Below are positions 24,958-33,010 of a stretch of 49,958 nt of DNA, piece after piece. The stretch comes from Oscillatoriales cyanobacterium (GTDB taxonomy: Bacteria > Cyanobacteriota > Cyanobacteriia > Cyanobacteriales > Microcoleaceae): the NCBI GenBank assembly GCA_004293365.1, contig RDYN01000026.1:1-49958 (forward strand), written 5' to 3'. The notes beneath the pieces were generated by a model. It ran no database searches. It saw only the letters and a program-made list of their open reading frames with translations, and had not been told where the DNA came from. The translations under genes were made by a program, and so were the position numbers. The stretch's first letter is position 1, and every line of letters begins with the position of its first letter.

Positions 24958-25176
24958 TGCCGATCGTCCCCAAACGCCTGACTTTTAAGTGATCCAAATG
25001 GCAATTGCAGTTGCTGCCATTTGCCGCTTTTCAGTTTACCTGGTTTGATGGTATGCGATCGCTTTTAAATTGCCAAGTTTTCCGGACGATTTGATGTTGA
25101 AGCGGGCCCTGGGTTTTCGGGATCGGGTTAGGATATCAATGGCGGTGGTTCTTCGACATATTGAATCAATTAGGGC

Positions 25177-25836
25177 ATGGTTATGGTGGCAAAAGTGATT
25201 CTCAAGCGGATTTGGCGATCGGGCATTGTTTCTGTGGCTGTTTTGGTAGGTCTGGGATCGGTGGGAAGCGGCAATGTGAATGCTCGTTCGCATCAGCCAG
25301 AAACAAAGGTGATGGCATTGATGCCCGCTGCGAGTTCCCAGCAGCTCGATCGCACTTTAACAGCAGCCTCGGAAGCCACAAGTGGCAATGTGTATTCTCA
25401 GTTTCGCAGGGGCACCTCAAATCCTGGTGTCCAACCGCCAGCCAATCAACCAGCCTCTGGTGGGAATCAAAAGGTATTTCAAGCTAAAATCAAGCGCCGC
25501 GCGGGTGGCACACCTGTGATTGATGTGGTATTTAACGGTAACAAGACTTTTGAAATGATTGTCGATACCGGGGCGAGCGGCACTTTAATTACTCAGCGGA
25601 TGGCTGCTGCGCTGGGAGTGAGGCGCGTGGGCACCGCGAGAGCGGGGATCGCTGACGGTAGCATTGTCGAGTTCCCCATCGGTGTAGTGCGATCGATTCG
25701 GGTTGGGGGTGCTGCGATCCAAAATGTCGAAGTGGCGATCGCCAAACAAATGGAAATTGGTCTGCTCGGTCACGATTTCTTTGGCAATTACGATGTCAAA
25801 ATCAAAAAAGATGTTGTAGAATTTTATGTTCGCTGA
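25177..25836 (+). CDS. Retropepsin-like aspartic protease family protein
   Basis: The 219-residue protein has an N-terminal hydrophobic segment (GIVSVAVLVGLGSVG) and a low-complexity linker to about residue 95. A single retropepsin-like domain follows: MIVDTGASGTLIT is the DTGA active-site motif, IRVGGAAIQNVEVAI the flap region, and GLLGHDFFGNYDVKI the second conserved LLG segment. Such proteins act as dimers, one Asp per chain. The likely location is periplasmic or membrane anchored. Start ATG 25177 has AGGG just upstream; an ATG two codons later is equally possible. No substrate is evident. Confidence 0.87.
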   Translation: MVMVAKVILKRIWRSGIVSVAVLVGLGSVGSGNVNARSHQPETKVMALMPAASSQQLDRTLTAASEATSGNVYSQFRRGTSNPGVQPPANQPASGGNQKVFQAKIKRRAGGTPVIDVVFNGNKTFEMIVDTGASGTLITQRMAAALGVRRVGTARAGIADGSIVEFPIGVVRSIRVGGAAIQNVEVAIAKQMEIGLLGHDFFGNYDVKIKKDVVEFYVR

Positions 25837-26258
25837 GAGTGAGCCGAATCAGAAACCAATTTTTATTCGCATACTGTAAAGTTATTCGCAGCCCGGTCAA
25901 GGCTGTTTAATTTATTTCTTGAGGCACTTGCAAAACGCCGCCAAGTGTGGTATTGTTTTGAGTGTTTCCAGAGCAGTAGACCGTTGAACAATCCGGGAAA
26001 ATCCGGCCGCAAAAGCACGGCCGCTGTTGGCGCGATCGAGTAACAGTCTCCAACGGTGGATTCACAGTTCAAGGCAATCAATTAGACAATTTGCCGATCG
26101 GGTGGAAATTAGTTCCCAAAATGCTGTGGCTGAGGGAATTATTGTTCGCGTTGTTGGGCCGGACCGTAAAAAATCTGTAAAAAGATGAGCGCAAGATGTT
26201 CCGCAAAATCGGCAATTATGACGATCGAGAAATTAATTATTCTAAATAAGGTATTCGC
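25837..26258. other. Intergenic region upstream of gpmI
   Basis: No recognised gene. A frame of about 45 codons on the plus strand ends at TGA 26185-26187 (IRQFADRVEISSQNAVAEG...GPDRKK). It lacks a start and may be chance or a gene remnant. The right end should hold the gpmI promoter. Confidence 0.4.
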
Positions 26259-27860
26259 ATGGCACAAACGTCTGTATCTCCTGTAGTGCTGATTATTCTA
26301 GACGGCTGGGGTTATCGTGAAGAAAAAGACGGAAATGCGATCGCCGCCGCGAAAACACCCGTGATGGACAGTCTCTGGGCAGCTTATCCCAGAACTCTGA
26401 TTAACACATCAGGTCGGGCGGTAGGGCTTCCCGACGGCCAAATGGGCAACTCAGAAGTCGGTCACTTGAATCTGGGCGCGGGCCGCGTGGTTCCTCAAGA
26501 GTTAGTGCGAATCTCTGATGCTGTCGAAGACGGATCTTTGCTAGACAACCGGGCGCTGGTTCAGCTTTGCTCCGAAGTGCGCCGCCGGGGCGGCAAGTTG
26601 CACCTGACCGGTCTTTGTTCCGAAGGTGGGGTACACTCGCACCTGAGTCACATTTTGGGCTTGCTAAAGCTAGCAAAGGCACAGGGAATTACTGAAGTTT
26701 GCATCCACGCGATTACAGACGGCCGCGATACTACTCCGAAAGAGGGTGTGGAAGCTTTAGGCAAGATAGAAGATTATATCAAACAGGTAGGAGTGGGTCG
26801 GATTGCTACCGTCAGCGGCCGCTATTACGCCATGGACAGGGACAAACGCTGGGATCGCGTGCACCGCGCTTACGAGGTGATGACGGTTGAGGGCGCGCCT
26901 GACGGTCGATCGGCAGTTGATGTGTTGCAGGCCTCCTATGCGGTCGGAGTAACCGACGAGTTTGCAGTTCCGACTCGCATTGCCCCAGGCGCGGTAGCAT
27001 CCGGGGATGGGATGATTTTTTTCAATTTTCGCCCCGACAGGGCTAGAGAGTTGACTCAGGTCTTTGTAGCGCCAGATTTTAAGGGCTTTGAACGGCAGTT
27101 AATTGAGCCGCTGACCTTTGCGAGTTTTACTCAGTACGACCCCAAACTGTCGTCGGTACTGGTAGCTTTTGAACCGCAGAATTTGAACAATATTCTGGGC
27201 GAGGTGATTTCTAAGCACGGTTTGCGGCAGTTGCGGACGGCGGAAACAGAAAAGTACGCTCACGTGACTTATTTTTTTAATGGGGGTCTGGAAGAGCCTT
27301 TTGAGGGGGAAGACCGCGAGTTGGTGCAGAGCCCGATGGTGGCGACTTACGATGAGGCGCCGGAGATGTCGGCCGCTGAGGTGACGGATGTGGCGCTGGA
27401 GGCTTTGTCCAAGCGGATTTATTCCTTTGTGGTGCTTAACTACGCTAACCCGGATATGGTCGGTCATACGGGGATGATGGATGCGACGGTAATTGCGATT
27501 CAAACTGTGGATAAATGTTTGGGGCGACTGTTGACCGGGATTTCCAAAGCTGGGGGAACGGCAATTATTATTGCTGACCACGGCAATGCTGAGTTGATGT
27601 TTGACGAGGATGGGAATCCTTGGACGGCTCACACTACTAACCCGGTGCCGTTTATTTTAGTAGAAGGCGAAGGTCTGAAGATTCCGGGTCACGGAGGGAA
27701 TGTTGCTCTGAGGGCGGACGGTTGTTTGGCTGATGTGGCGCCGACGGTTCTGGAGCTGTTGAGGTTGCCTCAGCCCCCGGAGATGACTGGAAAGTCTATG
27801 ATTCGATCGGCTGAATTTGAAGTTCGCGCCAATCGCACTCCGGTGCGGGTGCGGCTGTAG
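26259..27860 (+). CDS. gpmI: 2,3-bisphosphoglycerate-independent phosphoglycerate mutase
   Basis: It interconverts 3- and 2-phosphoglycerate in glycolysis, in the cytosol. The 533-residue protein shows the alkaline-phosphatase-superfamily metal and serine sites: VVLIILDGWGYRE, MGNSEVGHLNLGAGR (phosphoserine region), HAITDGRDTTPKEG, the FFNFRPDRAREL segment, NYANPDMVGHTG, and ADHGNAE. Length and motif order are normal. AAGG lies about 8 bases upstream of the ATG. secG follows 330 bases later behind a repeat, a neighbourhood often seen in cyanobacteria. Confidence 0.97.
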   Translation: MAQTSVSPVVLIILDGWGYREEKDGNAIAAAKTPVMDSLWAAYPRTLINTSGRAVGLPDGQMGNSEVGHLNLGAGRVVPQELVRISDAVEDGSLLDNRALVQLCSEVRRRGGKLHLTGLCSEGGVHSHLSHILGLLKLAKAQGITEVCIHAITDGRDTTPKEGVEALGKIEDYIKQVGVGRIATVSGRYYAMDRDKRWDRVHRAYEVMTVEGAPDGRSAVDVLQASYAVGVTDEFAVPTRIAPGAVASGDGMIFFNFRPDRARELTQVFVAPDFKGFERQLIEPLTFASFTQYDPKLSSVLVAFEPQNLNNILGEVISKHGLRQLRTAETEKYAHVTYFFNGGLEEPFEGEDRELVQSPMVATYDEAPEMSAAEVTDVALEALSKRIYSFVVLNYANPDMVGHTGMMDATVIAIQTVDKCLGRLLTGISKAGGTAIIIADHGNAELMFDEDGNPWTAHTTNPVPFILVEGEGLKIPGHGGNVALRADGCLADVAPTVLELLRLPQPPEMTGKSMIRSAEFEVRANRTPVRVRL

Positions 27861-27919
27861 CAAGTCTGGGTTACAGGTAGGGATACGGCGCTGTCCCCAG
27901 AGGTGGATGGAGTTAACCC

Positions 27920-28046
27920 GAAAGACCGCCAGGGACTTAAGTCCCTGGCTAATAGCTAAAGTCCTCTGAAGAGGACTGAAGAACTTATCTCAGTCCTCTT
28001 CAGAGGACTTTAGCTTTGAGGCAGGGGTTGAAACCCCTGCCGGACT
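27920..28046. repeat. Inverted pair of a compound hairpin repeat
   Basis: Both arms follow the plan (CCGCCAGGGA..TCCCTGG)-AGCTAAAGTC-(CTCTGAAGAG)-GACTGA, with the right arm (GCAGGGGTTGAAACCCCTGC) inverted. The hairpin cores differ from those at 12836-12986 but pair within each copy. It separates gpmI from secG and may terminate gpmI. Confidence 0.75.
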
Positions 28047-28187
28047 GCACCGAAAGCGTGTCAAGCCGACACCTCTGGGCGAAGCGTAGCGGAGGCAGTC
28101 CCGTGTCCCTAAGCGAGGTTGTGTGCGATCGACTAAATTTGATATGATAATGAATTGCCAATTACTAATTACCAATTACCCCAAATT

Positions 28188-28427
28188 ATGAATATTGTTT
28201 CTGTGTTACAAGTTATCTGGTCTTTGTCTGCTTTAGGACTTGTAGTTTTTGTGTTGCTGCACAGTCCTAAAGGCGATGGCATTGGAGGGATTGGCGGACA
28301 AGCTCAATTATTTACGAGCGCTAAGAGTGCGGAAACAACTCTCAACCGGATTACTTGGGGCTTGTCTATTGTGTTTATGGGTTTGACTATTATTTTGAGC
28401 GCTGGTTGGTTGACTCCTAAGTTATAA
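28188..28427 (+). CDS. secG: Protein translocase subunit SecG
   Basis: The 79-residue membrane protein has two transmembrane segments (VIWSLSALGLVVFVLLHS and ITWGLSIVFMGLTIILSAG). Between them lies the SecG loop, SPKGDGIGGIGGQAQLF. It forms the SecYEG channel with SecY and SecE in the plasma or thylakoid membrane. ATG 28188 gives the usual length. The leader (about 28152-28185) consists of ATTACCA-type heptamers, so no classical ribosome site is seen. Confidence 0.95.
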   Translation: MNIVSVLQVIWSLSALGLVVFVLLHSPKGDGIGGIGGQAQLFTSAKSAETTLNRITWGLSIVFMGLTIILSAGWLTPKL

Positions 28428-28440
28428 GATTCGGATTTTT

Positions 28441-28512
28441 AACCGCAGATGAACGCCGACAGACGCAGATAATATGAAGTTCATCTGCGTTTATTTGCGT
28501 TTATATGCGGTT
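28441..28512. repeat. Dispersed repeat with AACCGCA/TGCGGTT ends
   Basis: AACCGCAGATGAACGC at the left pairs with GTTCATCTGCGTT inside, and TGCGGTT closes the right end. It lies between secG and the metalloprotease; the inner ATG at 28474 belongs to the repeat, not to the gene. Confidence 0.6.
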
Positions 28513-28518
28513 GCAAAA

Positions 28519-29256
28519 ATGCGGTTGTGGAAAGTTACGAGAAAACATAGATTACTGGCTGATTTGAGATTGGCTTTATGTTGTTTTAGCCTGATAATTT
28601 TGACTCAGGTTAATACTCGGGCTGCGAGTCTTTCTCTTTCTCCTCTCCCGAATAGTTGGCCATCTCCACAGGTTCACCCTTTGCCGCCAATGCTCGCGAA
28701 TTGGCAAGATTCAACTAATAGCGGTGATTATTTCGATCGCATTAAACAGCCAAATGTCGGTCATTTGCTATGGTCGAAATTTCCCATTCAGGTGTATGTG
28801 GAGCGTCCCGTTGATGGGAATAAGTCTGAAGAATGGATAGCAGCCGTCTTGGGTGTTGTGAGGGAATGGGCGGTTTATTTGCCTTTGGAAGTGGTGGATA
28901 GTTCGGAGGTGGCTGATATTAGAATTTTACGTCAGGCTCCGCCTTTGCGTCAAGGGCTTTTGCGATCGCGCTCTGGGGAAGCCACCTATGAGTTGTACAA
29001 TCGTCTGGACGGGGAGAAAACTGTTTTATCTCATCGGTTTGTGGTTTATTTGAATCCGAATCAAGTGGGTAAGTATGTTCCGGCGACGGCGCGGCACGAG
29101 TTGGGGCACGCTTTGGGAATTTGGGGCCACAGTTTGCTGGAAACTGATGTGCTTTATTTTTCTCAGGTGCGGAATCCTCCGGCTATTTCTGCGAGGGATG
29201 TTAATACTTTGAAGCGGGTTTATCAGCAGCCGACTCGTTTGGGGTGGGAATTGTAG
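28519..29256 (+). CDS. Metzincin-like zinc metalloprotease, exported
   Basis: The 245-residue protein has an N-terminal signal sequence (LALCCFSLIILTQV, then NTRAAS). The predicted protease domain has FPIQVYVE and WAVYLPLEVVDSSEVADIRI strands and the zinc site ATARHELGHALGIWGHS, which matches HExxHxxGxxH of metzincins (matrixin-like). A downstream Met that could serve the Met-turn is not clear (DVLYFS follows). It is probably periplasmic or secreted. ATG 28519 is preferred because the upstream in-frame ATG lies in a repeat. No inhibitor or partner gene adjoins it. Confidence 0.85.
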   Translation: MRLWKVTRKHRLLADLRLALCCFSLIILTQVNTRAASLSLSPLPNSWPSPQVHPLPPMLANWQDSTNSGDYFDRIKQPNVGHLLWSKFPIQVYVERPVDGNKSEEWIAAVLGVVREWAVYLPLEVVDSSEVADIRILRQAPPLRQGLLRSRSGEATYELYNRLDGEKTVLSHRFVVYLNPNQVGKYVPATARHELGHALGIWGHSLLETDVLYFSQVRNPPAISARDVNTLKRVYQQPTRLGWEL

Positions 29257-29302
29257 TTTTTGGTTGTAATATCAACTCGGCGCTAACAAACACAATCAAA
29301 TA

Positions 29303-29436
29303 GGTTCGTAGTGAGGACTTTAGTCCGCATCTTTCATCACAGGAATGAAGTCCTCACTACGAACAATTAAATAGGTTTGTAGTGAGGACTTTAGTCCGCA
29401 TCTTTCATCACAGGAATGAAGTCCTCACTACGAACC
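29303..29436. repeat. Two tandem copies of a 62-bp palindromic repeat
   Basis: Copies lie at 29303-29364 and 29374-29436. Each starts GGTTCGTAGTGAGGACTTTA and ends GAAGTCCTCACTACGAAC, so each can fold on itself. Same family as 19775-19879, 46003 and 49583. Confidence 0.85.
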
Positions 29437-29475
29437 TTATAAAGAACCTGATAGTTAATAGGGAACAGAATAGAA

Positions 29476-29892
29476 ATGAAAGATGAATGTTTTGGAATTG
29501 TCCCAATCTTTGGAAAAGAAGCCGACCGTTTGTTTTTGTTGATTCAACATCAAGCAGGACATTGGGCGTTTCCTAAAGGTCACGCGAATCCGGGGGAATC
29601 TCCAGCGGAAACGGCTAGGCGAGAATTTGCGGAGGAAACTGGGATATCGGATTTTGAAATGCTGGATGAACCGAGTTTTACGGAACATTACTCTTTTGTG
29701 AAGGATGGCGAGCAAATTGACAAAGCTGTGACTTATTTTTTAGGCTTTGTTAGTTCGATGGATGTGGTTTTGCAAGTGGAGGAAGTTCAAAATCATGCTT
29801 GGGTTTCTGCTGAGGAAGCTGTTAAGTTAATTACTTTTGATGCGAACCGCCTTATGTTCGGGGAGGTTCAGGCATTTTTAGATGGGAGATAA
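29476..29892 (+). CDS. Nudix hydrolase (Ap4A hydrolase-like)
   Basis: The 138-residue protein has a complete Nudix box, GHANPGESPAETARREFAEETGI, matching Gx5Ex7REUxEExGU. The N-terminus (CFGIVPIFG) and the GHWAFPKGHANPGES segment match the diadenosine-tetraphosphatase subgroup. It probably hydrolyses dinucleoside polyphosphates or oxidised nucleotides in the cytosol. The ATG follows a repeat; AACAGAATAG is a weak ribosome site. Confidence 0.9.
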   Translation: MKDECFGIVPIFGKEADRLFLLIQHQAGHWAFPKGHANPGESPAETARREFAEETGISDFEMLDEPSFTEHYSFVKDGEQIDKAVTYFLGFVSSMDVVLQVEEVQNHAWVSAEEAVKLITFDANRLMFGEVQAFLDGR

Positions 29893-30261
29893 GAGTCGGG
29901 GGGATTTACATTTAATTTTTGGGGCGATGCTCGGAGCAACGTCCCACAAGAGTTTGATTAATTTTTCACACACAATTTAAGTGTAGAACAGTTTATCAGT
30001 TCTGTTCTGGTTTCTGATGCCGATCGCTCTTATTGAAATGTTCGATGGCTCTTATTGACTGTAGATATTTTGAAGTGCGATCGCTCGTCCAACCAGTTAT
30101 TGTATCAAATAATGAAATCTTAGTCAAGACTAATTATTTATCAATAAAATTCGTATCAGTTATACTCTGCCTCGCGCCCTATTTTGCTGACAAGTTGAGA
30201 TTTTTTTACCAAGATTTCTGGTAAAATTTGATACTAACAATAGGGATTTAAAGGTATACAT
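29893..30261. other. Intergenic region upstream of the wHTH-ATPase-nuclease operon
   Basis: About 370 bases, AT-rich in its right half. A 63-codon frame (30033-30224) has no family resemblance. The region probably holds the operon promoter; TTATACTCT near 30160 is a plausible -10-like stretch, but I cannot support a full promoter. Confidence 0.4.
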
Positions 30262-30984
30262 ATGTCTGAGCAAAATGAAATTGCGGTGTCTGAGACTTTG
30301 ACACCCGAAGAGCAAGCGGTTTGGGATGCGAAGGCGAAAGTTCGGGTATTGCTGAATTTGTGGGATTTGGGCGGCGGTCAGATTCCGGTTAAAAAGGGGG
30401 ATTTGACTAAGCGGATTGTGCGTACTAATGAGACGAGTGTGAAATATCAGGGTGTGCTCGGCGAGTTGCAGGAATCTGGGGCGATCGAGTATTCGCTGGT
30501 AAATCGGGTGACGCGGGTGGAGTTGAGCGCGAAGGGGAAAGAGGTTTTAGCGCAGGGCTTGAAAAGTCGGGATTCTCTGTTTGAGTTTGATGGTTCTCAA
30601 ATCGGTACTCGGCTGGGAAATGCTCTGCTGAAGTGGATTCGGCATCAGGATGGTGCGGCGGCTGTTGCTGTGGAGACGGGGAAGAAGGATGGAGGGGCGA
30701 TCGCCTCCTATGACGATTTTAAGGCTGTGGCGATCGATGTGTACGACAGCTTGAACCGGGATTATAACTTAGACGATTTAGTGCCGATTTATCGGATGCG
30801 GCGGGCGATCGGGGAAAGGGTAGGGCGATCGGAGTTTAACGAGTGGCTGTTGGAAATGCAGGCTAATGATATTTTTCAGCTAATGGCAGGGGAAATCCCA
30901 GACATCACCCCAGATAAACGTGAAGACTCAATCATCATTCCTGGTGGTACATTGCGTTACTACGCCAAGCGCTTAAATCCATAA
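30262..30984 (+). CDS. Winged-helix protein, first gene of a putative ATPase-nuclease operon
   Basis: The 240-residue protein has a predicted winged helix-turn-helix at about residues 25-100: VLLNLWDLGGGQIPVKKGDL, then YQGVLGELQESGAIEYS, then a wing ending VELSAKGKEVL. The second half is helical (FKAVAIDVYDSLNRDYNL, VPIYRMRRAIGERV, EFNEWLLEMQANDIFQLMAG) and ends with an IIIPGGTLRYYAKRL strand typical of another small winged helix. Likely roles are DNA binding, target recognition or regulation of the operon (inference). AAAGG lies 8-10 bases upstream of the ATG. The ATPase begins 47 bases downstream. Confidence 0.75.
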   Translation: MSEQNEIAVSETLTPEEQAVWDAKAKVRVLLNLWDLGGGQIPVKKGDLTKRIVRTNETSVKYQGVLGELQESGAIEYSLVNRVTRVELSAKGKEVLAQGLKSRDSLFEFDGSQIGTRLGNALLKWIRHQDGAAAVAVETGKKDGGAIASYDDFKAVAIDVYDSLNRDYNLDDLVPIYRMRRAIGERVGRSEFNEWLLEMQANDIFQLMAGEIPDITPDKREDSIIIPGGTLRYYAKRLNP

Positions 30985-31031
30985 AATTGTTCTCAATCTT
31001 TTTGTAGTTCGTTACCTCACACCCGATAACC

Positions 31032-32324
31032 ATGAACAATATACCAGTTTCCCCGATAGAAGCCCTGAATGCTGCAATTCAAAATCACAATCCATTTAGC
31101 AAAGCTGGCATTGTCAAAGAGCAAGATGTTTGGGGGAAAGGATTCCCCGATCTTCCTACTCTAAATGCTCATGCTTCCGATGCAATTTTTCAGGCAGTTG
31201 AAAAAGTAAAGACAAGTCAATCTAGTCAAGAAAAGGTGAGTTCACTGGTATTAACTGCTTCAATGGGAGTGGGTAAAAGCCACATTTTGAATCGTACTCG
31301 CCAGAGGCTAGAAAGCAATGGTAATGCTTTATTCGTTTATGCGAGTGTTAATAATTACACAGACTTGAACTTTATCAAATACCAATTTCAGCAAACTTTA
31401 GTTAACAGTTTAAGTCGAATAAGTAGCCAAGGTGTCATGCAATGCCAGGAAATAGCAGCAGCAATGGCTAACGAATGTTTCAAAGCTATTAATCCTGCTA
31501 CACCAAATCTTTCTCCTCAAAAACTACTCGATCAATTTGATCAAGTATGTGCTAGTTGGGCTACTAAAAATAAAAATTACATGAAAGCCCTAACTAAGCA
31601 ATTCCTTAGGATAAGATCAAATGTAGACCCTTATATTCTTCGAGCTGTTTTGTGGACATTATCAGAAACTGAAACACCTTTTGCTATCAAATGGTTGTCT
31701 GGTGAAGAGTTAGATAAATCTAAAGCTGAGGAACTAGGATTGCCGACTAATTCCGGCAAGACTAATCAGGATAGAGAAGTAGAATCTCTTAACAATGTCC
31801 AGAAAATTTTAAATTTGGTGAGTTACTACCGTCCTGTAATCATTTGTTTTGATGAAATAGATGTAAATACAAGCTGTAGAGATGATGGCTTGACAACACC
31901 GCAGGTAATTGCTGATCTAGTTAAGCGTTTGTACGATACTCTCGAACACTCCGATCTCGGTCAAGGTTTGGTTATTATCACAGTAATGGCACCAGATACG
32001 TGGATAACAGTTAACTTGATGCCTACCAGTATACTTGAGCGAGTTTCAACATACACGCAGCGAAAACCAATCGATTTAAAATACTTGAATGGCGATTCTT
32101 TAGTTGATTTAGTCAAATTATGGTTGCAAGATTTTTATCAGGTCAGAAACTTAAATCCTCCTCATCCGGTCTACCCATTTGAGGAAAGTCAACTGAGAGA
32201 ATATGGCAGAGGTAAGCCAACTGTACGCGAAGCTTTGACATGGTGTGCGGAGAATTTTAAAGTTTTTATGCCTCCAATGCCTGAACTTCCAGAAGATCCT
32301 GTTGAGCGGTTTGAGTTGGCTTGA
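31032..32324 (+). CDS. AAA/ORC-like P-loop ATPase, N-terminal part (ends at in-frame TGA)
   Basis: A 430-residue reading frame. Walker A is ASMGVGKS (residues 76-83) and Walker B is VIICFDEID (Asp274, Glu275). A sensor-like stretch (LVIITVMAPDTW) and the C-terminal GKPTVREALTWCAENF, like the sensor-2/lid of ORC/STAND ATPases, follow. It stops at TGA 32322-32324. The same frame continues with TKELEADIREDMED into the next reading frame, open for 227 more codons, so the native protein was probably about 658 residues and this gene is interrupted by a single nonsense codon. Alternatives are readthrough, a split two-subunit ATPase, or a sequencing error. No family name is assigned. Confidence 0.8.
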   Translation: MNNIPVSPIEALNAAIQNHNPFSKAGIVKEQDVWGKGFPDLPTLNAHASDAIFQAVEKVKTSQSSQEKVSSLVLTASMGVGKSHILNRTRQRLESNGNALFVYASVNNYTDLNFIKYQFQQTLVNSLSRISSQGVMQCQEIAAAMANECFKAINPATPNLSPQKLLDQFDQVCASWATKNKNYMKALTKQFLRIRSNVDPYILRAVLWTLSETETPFAIKWLSGEELDKSKAEELGLPTNSGKTNQDREVESLNNVQKILNLVSYYRPVIICFDEIDVNTSCRDDGLTTPQVIADLVKRLYDTLEHSDLGQGLVIITVMAPDTWITVNLMPTSILERVSTYTQRKPIDLKYLNGDSLVDLVKLWLQDFYQVRNLNPPHPVYPFEESQLREYGRGKPTVREALTWCAENFKVFMPPMPELPEDPVERFELA

Positions 32325-32357
32325 ACCAAAGAACTTGAGGCAGACATCCGAGAGGAT
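32322..32357 (+). other. In-frame TGA splitting the ATPase gene
   Basis: TGA 32322-32324 is followed in the same frame by eleven sense codons (TKELEADIRED) before the first ATG at 32358. Distances from 31032 to 32358 are a multiple of three (442 codons). FELA-stop-TKELEADI reads as one helix if the TGA replaced a leucine codon (one-base change from TTA). No ribosome site suited to a separate start is evident. Confidence 0.8.
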
Positions 32358-33008
32358 ATGGAGGATAATTCCACAATTGCTAAGGCTATTTACTTTGGCT
32401 TTGAAACCTTGAAAGGTCAGACGGTGGACAAGGTAACAATTGATGATATTACCGCAGAGATTAAGCCAAAGGCAAAAAATGCGGGTTGGATTGGATTCAA
32501 GATAATTGGTACCGAAAACGGAAGAGCTATCAAGATTGGTGTTGCAATTATCCAATCTTCTCAATCTGAATTAGTTGCTGCATTAAAGCGCTTAATTGAT
32601 TATCAAACCTTTGATTTGACGCGCGGTTGTTTAGTGCGTTCCCAATCCAAAATAGAAAATATCAAGAAAACTTCTAAAGCCTACAAGCTACTAGAGGAAC
32701 TCGTATCAGTAGAAAAAGGCGGTGAGGTCGTGTATTTGATTGAAGAGCAAATAAAACCGCTGATGGCTTTGCGTGCTGTTTGTAAAAAATGCCGGGATTA
32801 CCATTTAACAGAAGACCAGATTTTTGATTTCATATCTCAGAAGCAGCTCGCTTTTGACAATCTTTTACTGCGGGAAATTTTGAGCGATCCGTCTGGTGAA
32901 ATGCCTGCGGTTGACGATGATGATGAAAGCCTACTTTTAGAAGACATTTTTAACCCTCCCAGCATTGAAGATACTGATGATGCCGATCTCAACGACCTAT
33001 TTAATTAA
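32358..33008 (+). CDS. C-terminal part of the split ATPase
   Basis: The 216 residues starting at the first ATG after the TGA (the coherent sequence begins 11 codons earlier). An alpha/beta domain (IGFKIIGTENGRAIKIGVAI, LVAALKRLIDYQTF, GCLVRSQSKI, YLIEEQIKPLMAL) looks like the restriction-fold-like or winged modules that follow ORC-type ATPase cores. A very acidic tail (DDDDESLLLEDIFNPPSIED) closes it. A CKKC pair could bind zinc. The gene stops 2 bases before the nuclease ATG, so the genes are co-translated. It may be made by reinitiation, which would keep the system alive as two polypeptides (inference). Confidence 0.7.
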   Translation: MEDNSTIAKAIYFGFETLKGQTVDKVTIDDITAEIKPKAKNAGWIGFKIIGTENGRAIKIGVAIIQSSQSELVAALKRLIDYQTFDLTRGCLVRSQSKIENIKKTSKAYKLLEELVSVEKGGEVVYLIEEQIKPLMALRAVCKKCRDYHLTEDQIFDFISQKQLAFDNLLLREILSDPSGEMPAVDDDDESLLLEDIFNPPSIEDTDDADLNDLFN

Positions 33009-33010
33009 GC

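Noticed and set aside
26040..26187. Gene remnant ahead of gpmI (IRQFADRVEISSQNAVAEG frame)
   Set aside because: No start and no recognisable family; kept only as a note in the intergenic entry.
30033..30224. 63-codon gene upstream of the wHTH-ATPase-nuclease operon
   Set aside because: No ribosome site, no family resemblance, AT-rich spacer composition.
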